Shown here: positions 8,908 to 18,350 of the stretch, piece after piece | How the letters are laid out: every line of letters starts with the position of its first letter | Position numbering within the stretch: the first letter of the stretch is position 1 | Program-made: the position numbers and the translations under genes | Notes under the pieces: generated by a model | The model's database searches: none | What the model was told of the DNA's origin: nothing | What the model saw: only the letters and a program-made list of their open reading frames with translations | NCBI GenBank assembly: GCA_021772335.1 | Contig: JAJFMD010000008.1 | Coordinates: 62,001 to 126,000 of the forward strand | Length of the DNA stretch: 64,000 nt | Source of the DNA: Chlamydiota bacterium | GTDB taxonomy: Bacteria; Chlamydiota; Chlamydiia; Chlamydiales; Rhabdochlamydiaceae | Direction of reading: 5' to 3'

Positions 8908-10223
8908 TGCAACAAGAACATCAAGATCAATTTGCCGAAGCAGAGCTAAAACAATTTAAGACAGCGTTGCTTATTGGTGCATACGCATCAGGAACAACTG
9001 TTAAGGAGTGTGAGGAGCATCTCGATGAACTCGGTAGACTTTGTTCAACTTATGGTCTTGAAGTTGTAGGAGAGATTACAGCTCCTTATAAAAAACTCGA
9101 TGCAGGCCATTATATTGGTACAGGGAAAATCGAAGAGGTGAAAAAAATTGCAGAAGAGATTAAAGCTGATGTTGTTATTTTCGATGATGAAATTTCTCCT
9201 AAACAGCAGCGCAATCTAGAAAAAATGCTTAACAAACCCGTCATTGATCGTACGGAGCTGATTATTGAAGTGTTTGCTCAGCGCGCTCAAACGCGTGAAG
9301 CGCGCCTCCAAATTGAACTTGCCAAGGTGCGCTACCAATTGCCCCGACTTCGTCGTTTATGGACCCACCTTTCTCGTCAGGTTTCTGGGGGCAAAGGCTT
9401 TTCCAAAGGAGAAGGAGAGAAACAAATCGAGATCGATCGCCGCTTACTAAAACAAAGAGTGACAAAATTGCAACGTGAATTGCAAGTGATCCGTGATCAG
9501 AGACAAACACAACGCGCCAAAAGACTGCGCTCTGGAATACCAACCTTTGCAATCGTTGGTTACACCAATGCGGGTAAATCAACTCTGCTAAAAGCTCTAA
9601 CTCAAGCTGATGTGCTTGTTGAAGACAAGTTGTTTGCAACGCTTGATACAAAGACACGCAAGTTTCAGCTGCCCAATGGACAAGAGATTCTTCTTATCGA
9701 TACAGTGGGCTTTATCCGCAAAATTCCCCACACTCTCGTTGCCGCTTTTCGCGGTACTCTAGAAGAATCTGTGTATACCGATATATTACTTGTTCTCGTA
9801 GATGTTTCTAGTCCTAATGCCGAGGAGCAGCTTGAGGAAACACATACGGTTCTTAAAGAGCTCAACGCGGGAGATAAACCTGTCATCACTGTGCTGAACA
9901 AAATTGATGCTGTTGAAGATCCAGGTATTATGCAACGTCTGCGCCTTCAGTACACTAAAACCGTGCAAATCTCGGCGCTTAATGGCACAGGTTTTGATGA
10001 GATGATGGAGCTCATGGAAAAAGAGCTTAAAAACCTCCGTCAAACGCTAACTCTCCGCATTCCTCAAAGTCACTATAACCTCATTAGCGAACTGCAGAGT
10101 CAAGGACATGTTGAGAGCATTGATTACGAAGATAATGATATATTAGTCGTCGCTGATGTACCGACACATTTAATTCATAAAGTGACCTCTTTTATTGATG
10201 AGGGTGGAGATGAAAACAGTTAA
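8907..10223 (+). CDS. hflX: GTPase HflX, ribosome-associated
   Basis: 438 residues. The N-terminal HflX domain contains the Gly-rich IGTGKIEEV segment and the conserved RQVSGGKGFSKGEGEKQIEIDRR loop, here seen as QVSGGKGFSKGEGEKQ. The G domain follows: G1 GYTNAGKS near residue 218, G3 DTVGF, G4 NKID, and G5 around ISAL. Family members split or rescue stalled ribosomes. The start overlaps the preceding stop, and the end overlaps radC by about 14-26 bases depending on the radC start. Confidence 0.94.
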   Translation: MQQEHQDQFAEAELKQFKTALLIGAYASGTTVKECEEHLDELGRLCSTYGLEVVGEITAPYKKLDAGHYIGTGKIEEVKKIAEEIKADVVIFDDEISPKQQRNLEKMLNKPVIDRTELIIEVFAQRAQTREARLQIELAKVRYQLPRLRRLWTHLSRQVSGGKGFSKGEGEKQIEIDRRLLKQRVTKLQRELQVIRDQRQTQRAKRLRSGIPTFAIVGYTNAGKSTLLKALTQADVLVEDKLFATLDTKTRKFQLPNGQEILLIDTVGFIRKIPHTLVAAFRGTLEESVYTDILLVLVDVSSPNAEEQLEETHTVLKELNAGDKPVITVLNKIDAVEDPGIMQRLRLQYTKTVQISALNGTGFDEMMELMEKELKNLRQTLTLRIPQSHYNLISELQSQGHVESIDYEDNDILVVADVPTHLIHKVTSFIDEGGDENS

Positions 10224-10890
10224 AGATCTTCCTGAAGCGGAACGTCCGCGTGAACGTCTCTTGCGTCATGGAACCGAAGCGCTTTCTTTAGCTGAACTCA
10301 TTGCAATTTTACTCGGAACAGGGACTAAGGGAAAGTCGGTCATTACACTTGCTCAAGAGCTGATTGCGACGCATGGAGGTCTTGAAGGACTGCTTGATGC
10401 GAGCATTTCAGAACTCAAACAGATTAAAGGCATGGGACATGCAAAGGCCATTACGCTTAAAGCAGCCTTTGGAATAGCAGCAAAGCGTGCCGTACCTCAA
10501 AACAGCGATCCTTTACTCTATCCACAACAGATCTTCAATCTGCTCAAAGAAGAAGTGCTCTCAGAAAAAAGAGAGATTCTCTTTGTGATTTTAAAAGATA
10601 CTAAAGCAAAACTCATCACATGGGAAAAAGTTGCCATAGGGACTCTCTCTGAAGTGCTCGCTCATCCACGCGAAATTTTCTGCCCTGCAATTCGTCACAA
10701 AGCGCACAGCATCATCATTGCGCACAATCATCCAAGCGGCGATCCTACTCCATCAAGTAATGACATAGAACTCACAAAAAAACTGTTAGAAGCTGCGCAG
10801 ATTATTGGTATTGCACTTGATGATCATATCATCATTGGTAGAGAGCGCTTTATTTCTTTGAAGCAGACGATGGGCCACTGGACAGCTTAG
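10198..10890 (+). CDS. radC: RadC family protein (JAB/MPN-domain putative peptidase/nuclease)
   Basis: About 230 residues. An N-terminal helix-hairpin-helix-like region (LAELIAILLGTG, LKQIKGMGHAKA) precedes a JAMM metal-binding domain with IIAHNHPSGDPTPSSND. Two starts are possible: ATG 10198, and ATG 10210 preceded by GGGTGGAG, which I consider the more likely translational start. The gene starts inside the end of hflX. The molecular role of RadC is still unsettled; the historical DNA-repair assignment is doubtful. Its last 41 bases are overlapped antisense by the end of the large gene on the other strand. Confidence 0.9.
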   Translation: MRVEMKTVKDLPEAERPRERLLRHGTEALSLAELIAILLGTGTKGKSVITLAQELIATHGGLEGLLDASISELKQIKGMGHAKAITLKAAFGIAAKRAVPQNSDPLLYPQQIFNLLKEEVLSEKREILFVILKDTKAKLITWEKVAIGTLSEVLAHPREIFCPAIRHKAHSIIIAHNHPSGDPTPSSNDIELTKKLLEAAQIIGIALDDHIIIGRERFISLKQTMGHWTA

Positions 10891-13609
10891 TCGCTGTCTT
10901 CTCAATAATTAAAGCTAAAGTATCGAGCATATCATCCAGGGTGAGTGCAGCCTGTTCTGCTTTTTTCTCATTTCTCTTTTGAGACGAAGTCATCGCGCGC
11001 TTGAAACCAGGTGTTACTCCTGAGCTGCTGCTTCCTCCGTACTTGGTCGCTTTAAGATCTTTGGCGATTTGGTGATTGCCATTGCCGCCATAGCGCGCCA
11101 TATTGCGGATTTGATTGCTCTCACTTAAAAACTGTCGCTCTTTTTCATCTAACATTGGATAGACGCCAATTTCTTTAGAGATCTCTTCGAGATTGTGATC
11201 TGTTAAATTACTGTGAGGGGATTTCGAAGCAGCGCGTAAAAATTTCTCTGTGATCCAGTAGGTTAAACGCAGCACTGTTTGATAGTGAAGTTCAGGGTTA
11301 GGCTGGTGCTCGCAATCAAATGCATAGTCCTGATGTAAGATTTGTAAATCAATCCTAATAATTTCATAAATCACGTGTTCTATAGACGAGCAATTTGTTA
11401 ATGGATCTAATCGGTCATAGATCAACTTTATTTTCTGGTTTGTTAGTGGGCTTTGATAAAGAGTTAACTCAGTAAATGGGCATGCCTCAGTGATTTTCTC
11501 TGAAGTTTTGTTTAGATGCTTTGCAACGATCTCTTCGCGTTTTGTTTTTTTCTCTAAGGCGTGATGAAGCTTTTCAAAAAGAGTCAACGTTTGAGTAAAA
11601 TAATCTAAGAGAACAGAACAAAACTCATCCTTATTTGTTTGAGGATTATCAAATTCGATTAGTACCGCTAGTAGAATTAATTGATTAGATAGAGACATCC
11701 CTTCTCTGTTTAGAGAAAATTTGTGACTACCAAAGCTACGAACATTAATTTCGCCATAGTTGAGGTTATATAATGTCGTATTATCGCATATATTGAGATT
11801 GAGTTGCTGCTTTTCCTCGATTATTTCTAAAAGTTTTAGCAAGCTATGAGAGACTAAGTCTTTTAAATCTTTAGAAGATTCGATCTGATGACTTTTAATT
11901 AATATGGTTGTTAAAAGTTGCTCTATAGCTAATGAACCCGCTGTGCAGACTAAACTTGTAAAGTAGAGGGGGGCGATTTTGCCTTTCTTTGATAGAGTAG
12001 TAAATCTTTGGAAGAGAGTGACTAAATGATCGCGATGCATGAATGCGTTTTGATAGGCTGATTGATAAATAGTGGAGTGCAGCGCGTTAAGAGGATGGGG
12101 TTGAACTAAAAGTTGCGGGAGAGTTGTCATAAGATCATCGATGCTAGGCTCTTCGACTTGATTTGCAACTTGAGTGCTCGATGAAGAAGCTTGAGATGCT
12201 GTCCCCTCTGAAGAAGGGGGCGGAGCATCTATTTCACCTGGTTTAGAATGCAAAAACTCTCCAAAAGAAGCCACGCGCTTTTTAAACCATTCTTCCCTTT
12301 GCTTTTCAATTTTTTCAATTTTGAAGTTTAGCTGAAAAAATTTAACTGTTTCCTTTAGGGTATTGTGTTTTAATCGGATGAAAAATAATAATTTTCTCAC
12401 ACAAACTTCTAGATTGTTTAAATTTATTAGGGAGTTTGAAATTTGAATTCTGTAATTCTTTAATTCAGGACATCTTCTTCTTAATTCAACAATTTTCACT
12501 AAGTTTTCAGGTTTATTTAATTCATGTTCTTCAAAAACTTTAATCTGTTGATGCAAGGTATTAAAAAATTCCTGATGTGAATGTGTTTTGGAATACACAA
12601 TATCTAAGGCTTTATCTGAACATCCATAAAGAAATGGAAATAGATTCTTTTGTATTTCTAAATTCTTTTTATATTCAGTGGTCAAAAACACAATAGAAGT
12701 TAAAAAGTTCTCATATGAATGTGTTTCTGAGGCAATATCTTTAATTGTTTCTAAAGAATTTTTGTTAAAGAAACCACTAGTATCAAACTCATTAATATCT
12801 TTATCATTATTCTTATGGGAATCGATAATATCACCAAGAATCTTTGCGTTATTTGCAAAAAAAGACTGATGATTATCTAATAAAAGATTATGGTTTGCTA
12901 TGGTCGTAATAAGAGAAAGTAAATCTCTTTGAGTCTCAAATGCTTTTTCTAAAACAGTGTAGATATTATTATATAAAAGGGTTGTTTTAATTAATTGTTC
13001 TTTTTCGCTGCCGTTTATTTTATTTTGCAATATTGAATGCAGTTCTTGCTTCAAAGAATCTATATTAATAGATGAAAGATAGATTAAGGTGTTTTTTTGC
13101 AACATGACTTCAGTACATTTCGATGAAAATGACACAGCTTTTTGAGAAGTTTCAGCAAGATTCAAATTATAAAAAAACACTCCTATAATAAAGAGTATAG
13201 GTTCGGAATCATCATCGTCTCTATTAGCTAGAAAATGATTCTGGGTTGATACTTGATATGTAAAGTTTAGGGAGTTTCTTTGATTGATACCATTAAAGCA
13301 TGTGAGAAGAAGGTCTTTTTGCGGTAAAGATCTAGTATTGTTAAATCTTTCTACTTCTGCGATATAATTAGTGAAAATCTCAGAAATTTGTTTGTCTTTA
13401 GACGATTTATCAGCGGAGTCAAAACTGAGTATTTCTAACAATCGATTTTCTAAATCGGTGGAAAGTTTAAAATCATACTGAGCGAAAATAGCGTGTATCA
13501 ATGAGTAGCATGATAAACGAGCGCTATAAATTAGGGTTTTTTGTAATCCCACAGCACTTTCTAAATTGCAATGGTTGCATTTCCCGCAATTTTCCAGTAA
13601 AAACGACAT
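10850..13609 (-). CDS. Large unrecognised protein (919 aa), possibly lineage-specific
   Basis: I do not recognise this protein. It begins with a cysteine cluster (CGKCNHC at residues 8-14, then further Cys residues) of a type that could bind metal. Two helical halves follow, joined by a low-complexity linker rich in Pro/Ser/Gln (DAPPPSSEGTASQASSSSTQ, about residues 458-486). The N-terminal half is very rich in Asn, Lys, Ile and Leu, and its DNA is visibly more AT-rich than neighbouring housekeeping genes. The C-terminus has a Lys-rich segment and ends in LSSGPSSASKK. There are no membrane segments or signal peptide. A degenerate copy of its last 40 codons lies just upstream at 13697. The Ser/Pro linker and isolation suggest an accessory or secreted protein; this is inference. 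Confidence 0.65.
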   Translation of the reverse strand: MSFLLENCGKCNHCNLESAVGLQKTLIYSARLSCYSLIHAIFAQYDFKLSTDLENRLLEILSFDSADKSSKDKQISEIFTNYIAEVERFNNTRSLPQKDLLLTCFNGINQRNSLNFTYQVSTQNHFLANRDDDDSEPILFIIGVFFYNLNLAETSQKAVSFSSKCTEVMLQKNTLIYLSSINIDSLKQELHSILQNKINGSEKEQLIKTTLLYNNIYTVLEKAFETQRDLLSLITTIANHNLLLDNHQSFFANNAKILGDIIDSHKNNDKDINEFDTSGFFNKNSLETIKDIASETHSYENFLTSIVFLTTEYKKNLEIQKNLFPFLYGCSDKALDIVYSKTHSHQEFFNTLHQQIKVFEEHELNKPENLVKIVELRRRCPELKNYRIQISNSLINLNNLEVCVRKLLFFIRLKHNTLKETVKFFQLNFKIEKIEKQREEWFKKRVASFGEFLHSKPGEIDAPPPSSEGTASQASSSSTQVANQVEEPSIDDLMTTLPQLLVQPHPLNALHSTIYQSAYQNAFMHRDHLVTLFQRFTTLSKKGKIAPLYFTSLVCTAGSLAIEQLLTTILIKSHQIESSKDLKDLVSHSLLKLLEIIEEKQQLNLNICDNTTLYNLNYGEINVRSFGSHKFSLNREGMSLSNQLILLAVLIEFDNPQTNKDEFCSVLLDYFTQTLTLFEKLHHALEKKTKREEIVAKHLNKTSEKITEACPFTELTLYQSPLTNQKIKLIYDRLDPLTNCSSIEHVIYEIIRIDLQILHQDYAFDCEHQPNPELHYQTVLRLTYWITEKFLRAASKSPHSNLTDHNLEEISKEIGVYPMLDEKERQFLSESNQIRNMARYGGNGNHQIAKDLKATKYGGSSSSGVTPGFKRAMTSSQKRNEKKAEQAALTLDDMLDTLALIIEKTATKLSSGPSSASKK

Positions 13610-13696
13610 TGAATCCTATGTTTTTTAATAAGCACTTTATCTAAGATTTAAATAAAAAGACATAATTAAAATTGTTTTTATAATAACAGTTTGAGT

Positions 13697-13826
13697 CTAT
13701 TTCTTTGAAGATGATGGGCCACTGGATAGTTGAACTACTGCCTTCTCAATAATCGATCCTAGGGTATCTAGTAGATTTTTGAGGGTGTGATCCGCTATTG
13801 ACAGTTTGCTCAAAACTTGTTCATTA
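13697..13826 (-). pseudogene. Remnant: duplicated 3' end of the 919-aa gene
   Basis: The minus strand reads LSKLSIADHTLKNLLDTLG, then SIIEKAVVQLSSGPSSSKK and a stop at 13697-13699. This matches the C-terminus of the 919-aa protein (TLDDMLDTLALIIEKTATKL, then SSGPSSASKK). The DNA is also alike: GATGGGCCACTGGA occurs in both places. Nothing upstream of this piece is coding, so it looks like the surviving end of a second, deleted paralogue that once stood head-to-tail with the large gene. Confidence 0.7.
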
Positions 13827-13861
13827 AAAGCCCTTCATGGCATAATCCCTGGCAAAAACTG

Positions 13862-15175
13862 ATGAAAATGAAGACTTTCCGTATTGTTACATTAGGCTGT
13901 CGCACGAATCAGTATGAATCTGAAGCGTATGGTAAGCAGTTAGAAGCTATGGGTTTACGGCGTGCTGATAGCGAAGAGGCGGATCTTTGTATCGTAAACA
14001 CCTGTACAGTAACAGCTTCCGCCGATAGCAGCAGCCGTCATCAAATCAGGCAGCTTATTCGGCGCAATCCCAATGCAAAGGTGCATGTTACGGGCTGTCT
14101 TGCTGAACGAGTAGGTGATGAGCTCAAATCTATAGATGGGGTGACAAGCGTCATATCGAATCTCGAAAAAGAGAAGCTGATTGAAAAGCTGTTCCCTGAT
14201 GCCCAAAATCTCCCTGAGTTTTCTATTGAGCAATTTGCAGCGCATACAAGAGCCTTTGTTAAAGTGCAAGATGGCTGCAATTCATTTTGTACCTATTGCA
14301 TTATCCCCTATGTGCGCGGTAGATCACGCTCACGCAAGCTTGAAGAAGTCCTTAAAGAGGTGAAACAACTTGTTGCCAATGGCTATAAAGAGGTTGTGTT
14401 AACCGGTGTCAATATTGGTGATTATGATGGGGGCGTTAAAAAGGGAGAAGAGCCGGTTAATCTTGCTAGGTTGATTCGGGAGGTAGATCAAGTAGAGGGC
14501 TTAGAGCGCATCCGCGTGTCATCGATTGATCCGGATGAAGTGGACCAAGAGCTTGCTGATGCAATTGTGCATGGCAAAAAAACGTGTCATAGCATGCATA
14601 TTGTTCTCCAATCGGGATCAAATACGATTCTTAAGCGAATGAATCGCAAATATACTAAGCAGATGTTTTGTCAAACGATTGAGTATTTAAAAAAACGTAG
14701 CCCTGATTTTACTTTTACAACAGATGTTATTGTGGGATTTCCAGGAGAAAGCGAAACAGATTTCAATGACACCTTGGAGATGATTGAGTTTGTCAAGTTT
14801 TCTAAGGTTCATATGTTTCCTTATAGTGACAGACCGCGCACACGATCTAATCTTTACGAAAACAAAGTCAGTGACAAGGTTAAAGAAGAGCGCCGTCAAA
14901 TTGTACTTCGCTCTGCAGAAAAACATGCCTATTTACTTCGCGAACAATTTATCGGACGAAAGATGCACGTATTGCTCGAGAGCGAGGAGCGCTCAATGCC
15001 AGGTTATATTAGTGGACACACGGCAAATTTTTTACCGGTGTTAGTTAAAGGCGAGGGGTTGCAATCCAATCAAATCATTGAAGTTGAGCTCGCTGAAAAT
15101 ACGCCTAGTGGTCTTATAGGAAATGTCATTATGAAGCGCTCTGAAAATTCCATTCTTCATACAGTAGGCTCATGA
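13862..15175 (+). CDS. mtaB: tRNA t6A37 methylthiotransferase MtaB
   Basis: Radical-SAM methylthiotransferase that converts t6A37 to ms2t6A in tRNAs reading ANN codons. The UPF0004 domain carries its cluster cysteines in LGCRTNQYES, NTCTV and TGCLAE. The radical-SAM motif CNSFCTYC lies near residues 138-146, followed by PYVRGRSRSR. The sequence is of MtaB/YqeV type rather than MiaB; a separate miaB is at 21071. I chose ATG 13862 (MKMKTF) because the longer frame from 13817 adds residues without family character. The last codons overlap the next gene by ATGA. Confidence 0.92.
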   Translation: MKMKTFRIVTLGCRTNQYESEAYGKQLEAMGLRRADSEEADLCIVNTCTVTASADSSSRHQIRQLIRRNPNAKVHVTGCLAERVGDELKSIDGVTSVISNLEKEKLIEKLFPDAQNLPEFSIEQFAAHTRAFVKVQDGCNSFCTYCIIPYVRGRSRSRKLEEVLKEVKQLVANGYKEVVLTGVNIGDYDGGVKKGEEPVNLARLIREVDQVEGLERIRVSSIDPDEVDQELADAIVHGKKTCHSMHIVLQSGSNTILKRMNRKYTKQMFCQTIEYLKKRSPDFTFTTDVIVGFPGESETDFNDTLEMIEFVKFSKVHMFPYSDRPRTRSNLYENKVSDKVKEERRQIVLRSAEKHAYLLREQFIGRKMHVLLESEERSMPGYISGHTANFLPVLVKGEGLQSNQIIEVELAENTPSGLIGNVIMKRSENSILHTVGS

Positions 15176-16197
15176 AAATGCGCGCACGGCTTCAGCCGTT
15201 TTCCCATTTGCTCGGTACGCAATGTCTCATTCCTCATACGACGTGGGCGGTGAAGGCGTATCCAACACGCCTGGTTTTTACAGACCTTTCATTGAAACGC
15301 CCTGTTGAACACATCATCGATTTTGTTATTCAAGGACCTATTGAGGATTTTACGATCCAACTCGATTTGGAAAAGGAGTGCGTTGCGATTTTTGGCAAAA
15401 GCTTTCGCACACTAATTAAAGGAGAGAAAGAGGGAATTGCTCTCATTTTTGATCGGGCAATTTGTAGTGAGATTGTGCTTTTTGGCAAAAAGAGAAAAAT
15501 TGAGAGTAAAGAAAAGGTGCTATTGCCGATTAAGAGTTCCTTTTATGCGGCAGAGCATATTGAAAGACTCACTCTAGGCAAACATACGAAACTTGATTGG
15601 CAGCTTGTAGAACGACGCTCTGAGTTGATGGAAATTTTACCTGTGTGGTATCGCCTTGCTCAACTCATTCCCACTAAGGGGAAAGTGCCTGCGATGGGAA
15701 TCACTGCTTTGCTTGAGAAATGTCATAAGGAGAAATCGTATGCGCGTTGGAAGCAGCTCTATGATGCGGGTTTTGAATCATTGATGATTCCTCGACTTGT
15801 CGATCGAGATTTTCAAGGATTGATCGAAAGTGATGAGCAAGGGTCTGCATTAGCAGTATTGGCAGAAAGTTTTTCTTTGATGCGTGATATGTTCTACCGC
15901 GAAAAGGATGATGCGATTTATCTGCTTCCTAATTTGCCTCGGGAATTTCATGCGGGAAAATTATTTGGAATCCAGAGTGATGCCGAAATTGATTTCGAAT
16001 GGTCAAAAAAACTTCTTAGAAATGTTGTGATCCGCACAGGGGAAAAACCGTGGAAAAAGCAGCTTAAATTACCAAAAGGTATTCGCCGTTTTCGCGTGCG
16101 TCATTCACTAAATGAGCGTGGTAAAATGATTTCTACCAATAAAGCGATTGACTTAGAGCCAAAGCGTGTGATTTATTTAGATCGATTTCAAAAGTAG
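15172..16197 (+). CDS. Conserved chlamydial hypothetical protein, partner of glgB (CT865-like)
   Basis: 341 residues with no motif I recognise. It is placed immediately before glgB, as CT865 is before CT866/glgB in C. trachomatis (from memory). The fold looks mixed alpha/beta with many charged residues. A central LIPTKGKVPA stretch and repeated basic segments (KKRKIESKEKV, KPWKKQLKLPKGIRRFRVRH) stand out. There is no signal peptide or membrane segment. The start overlaps the mtaB stop and the stop is 14 bases before glgB, so it is probably co-translated with both. A role in glycogen metabolism is suggested only by position. Confidence 0.75.
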   Translation: MKMRARLQPFSHLLGTQCLIPHTTWAVKAYPTRLVFTDLSLKRPVEHIIDFVIQGPIEDFTIQLDLEKECVAIFGKSFRTLIKGEKEGIALIFDRAICSEIVLFGKKRKIESKEKVLLPIKSSFYAAEHIERLTLGKHTKLDWQLVERRSELMEILPVWYRLAQLIPTKGKVPAMGITALLEKCHKEKSYARWKQLYDAGFESLMIPRLVDRDFQGLIESDEQGSALAVLAESFSLMRDMFYREKDDAIYLLPNLPREFHAGKLFGIQSDAEIDFEWSKKLLRNVVIRTGEKPWKKQLKLPKGIRRFRVRHSLNERGKMISTNKAIDLEPKRVIYLDRFQK

Positions 16198-16211
16198 AAG
16201 AAGATCTCTTT

Positions 16212-18350
16212 ATGTCAGAGCTGCAAACGCAAAAACAGCATGCTCCCTTTCCTCAATTTGATCCACATCGCATATTAGGATTGCATTCTAAAGGGCGCGG
16301 CCAAAAAGTGATTCGCCTTTTTCGTCCTGGTGCAGAAGAGGTGCATATTGAGCTTAGCGGTGAGATCCGCGAGTTGGAGTGTACCGATATCAGAGGGCTT
16401 TTCGAGCTTGCTGTTCCTAAAGATACAGTGCTGAGTGATTACCGCATCTATCATCAAAATGGGCTGCTTGCTCATGATCCTTATGCTTTTCTACCAACCT
16501 TTAGTGATTTTGATGCTTATTTGTTTGGCCAGGGTGTGAACTACGAACTCTTTAATGTTTTTGGTGCACGTCTTTGTGAGCAACAAGATGTACAAGGTGT
16601 AAAATTCGCCTTGTGGGCTCCTAATGCACAATCTGTTTCTTTGGTGGGGGATTTCAATCATTGGAATGGAAAGATGAATCCGATGCGCAGTTTAGGTGGT
16701 GTTGGAGTATGGGAGCTTTTCGTTCCAGGATTAAAAGAGGGAGATCAGTACAAGTTCGAGTTGCGCGGTCATGATGGACGTTTGCGCATTAAAGCAGACC
16801 CTTTTGCCTACGCTTCTCAAATGAGACCTAATACAGCCTCTGTTGTGTGTGATGTTGATAGGCATGTTTGGAGTGATGAGAAGTGGCTTAAGAAACGTGT
16901 AGATCAGATTGGCAAAGCGCAGCCAATGACAATTTACGAGGTGCATCTCGGTTCTTGGAAAAAACGCGACGGAAATTTCCTCAATTATCGCGAGCTCGCG
17001 CATCAACTTGCCGATTATTGCAAGAGGATGGGTTATACTCATGTAGAGCTGCTTCCATTAAATGAACACCCTCTTGATGAGTCATGGGGGTATCAAGTCA
17101 CGGGCTTTTTTGCGGTAACGAGTCGGTATGGAACACCTGCGGACTTTCAGTATTTTGTCGATTATCTCCATGGCGAAGAAATTGGAGTCATTATTGATTG
17201 GGTTGCAGCGCACTTTCCCACGGATGATTTTGCCCTAGCACAGTTTGATGGTACGTATCTCTTTGAGCATGCTGATCCGCGTCAAGGGTTTCATCCTCAT
17301 TGGAATACGCATATTTTCAATTATGGGCGCAAAGAGGTGTCAAACTTCCTCATTGCTAGCGCTTTATTTTGGCTCGATAAGATGCATATCGATGGCATTC
17401 GTGTTGATGCTGTAGCATCGATGCTCTATCTCGATTATGGTAGAGAAAAAGGAGAGTGGATCCCCAATAAGTATGGAGGCAATCACAATCTCGAAGCAAT
17501 TGAGTTTCTTAAGCATTTCAATTCAGTGATGCACAAGTGCTTTCCCGGTTGTTTGACGATTGCTGAAGAATCGACTGCTTTCCTCGGAGTGACCCAATCT
17601 TTAGAGTGGGGCGGACTTGGCTTTGATATGAAGTGGAATATGGGATGGATGAACGATACTGTGCGCTACTTTGGGCATGATCCTGTGTACCGCCATTTTC
17701 ATCACAACGAGCTCGTATTTTCAATCGTTTATGCTTTTAGCGAAAAATTTGCATTGGTTCTTTCTCATGATGAAGTTGTTCATGGCAAGCATAGTATGCT
17801 CGCAAAAATGCCGGGGGATGAATGGCAAAAGTTTGCAAATTTGCGGCTCTTATATAGTTATATGATGTGTCATCCTGGAAAAAATCTGTTTTTTATGAGT
17901 TCAGATTTTGGCCAGTGGAATGAATGGAATGTTAAAAAGGAAATAGAGTGGTTTTTGCTCTCTTATCCAATCCATGCTGGACTGCACAAGATGATTGAAA
18001 ACCTTAATCATTTTTATCTAAAAAATAGAGCTCTTTGGGAAAATGATTTTTCTTCTGAGGGTTTTGAATGGATCAATTGCAGTGATTCCAAAAACTGTGT
18101 GATTAGTTATTTGCGCAAGAGTCGTGACAGCTATTTGGCATGCGTGCATAATTTCACTCCACATTATTTTGATAAATATGAAATCTCTTTAGCAAAATTA
18201 TGTGATGTACAGGAAGTATTTAATACTGATGAAGAGCGCTTTGGTGGTAGTGGAAAAGTGAAACAGAGAGTTTTCGTAAACAAGAATGGTTTTACCATTT
18301 CACTAGCTCCTTTAGCGACGATGGTGTTCGAGGTGCGGTTTGAAGATTAA
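16212..18350 (+). CDS. glgB: 1,4-alpha-glucan (glycogen) branching enzyme
   Basis: 712-residue GH13 branching enzyme that introduces alpha-1,6 branches in glycogen. N-terminal CBM48-type beta domains are visible, including VKFALWAPNAQSVSLVGDFN. The catalytic barrel follows, with the nucleophile Asp near residue 399 (GIRVDAVASMLYLDY), the acid/base Glu near 452 (TIAEESTA) and the third carboxylate in LSHDEVVHGK. A C-terminal beta domain ends the protein. Its length is normal for bacterial GlgB. The last 11 bases overlap ligA. Confidence 0.95.
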   Translation: MSELQTQKQHAPFPQFDPHRILGLHSKGRGQKVIRLFRPGAEEVHIELSGEIRELECTDIRGLFELAVPKDTVLSDYRIYHQNGLLAHDPYAFLPTFSDFDAYLFGQGVNYELFNVFGARLCEQQDVQGVKFALWAPNAQSVSLVGDFNHWNGKMNPMRSLGGVGVWELFVPGLKEGDQYKFELRGHDGRLRIKADPFAYASQMRPNTASVVCDVDRHVWSDEKWLKKRVDQIGKAQPMTIYEVHLGSWKKRDGNFLNYRELAHQLADYCKRMGYTHVELLPLNEHPLDESWGYQVTGFFAVTSRYGTPADFQYFVDYLHGEEIGVIIDWVAAHFPTDDFALAQFDGTYLFEHADPRQGFHPHWNTHIFNYGRKEVSNFLIASALFWLDKMHIDGIRVDAVASMLYLDYGREKGEWIPNKYGGNHNLEAIEFLKHFNSVMHKCFPGCLTIAEESTAFLGVTQSLEWGGLGFDMKWNMGWMNDTVRYFGHDPVYRHFHHNELVFSIVYAFSEKFALVLSHDEVVHGKHSMLAKMPGDEWQKFANLRLLYSYMMCHPGKNLFFMSSDFGQWNEWNVKKEIEWFLLSYPIHAGLHKMIENLNHFYLKNRALWENDFSSEGFEWINCSDSKNCVISYLRKSRDSYLACVHNFTPHYFDKYEISLAKLCDVQEVFNTDEERFGGSGKVKQRVFVNKNGFTISLAPLATMVFEVRFED

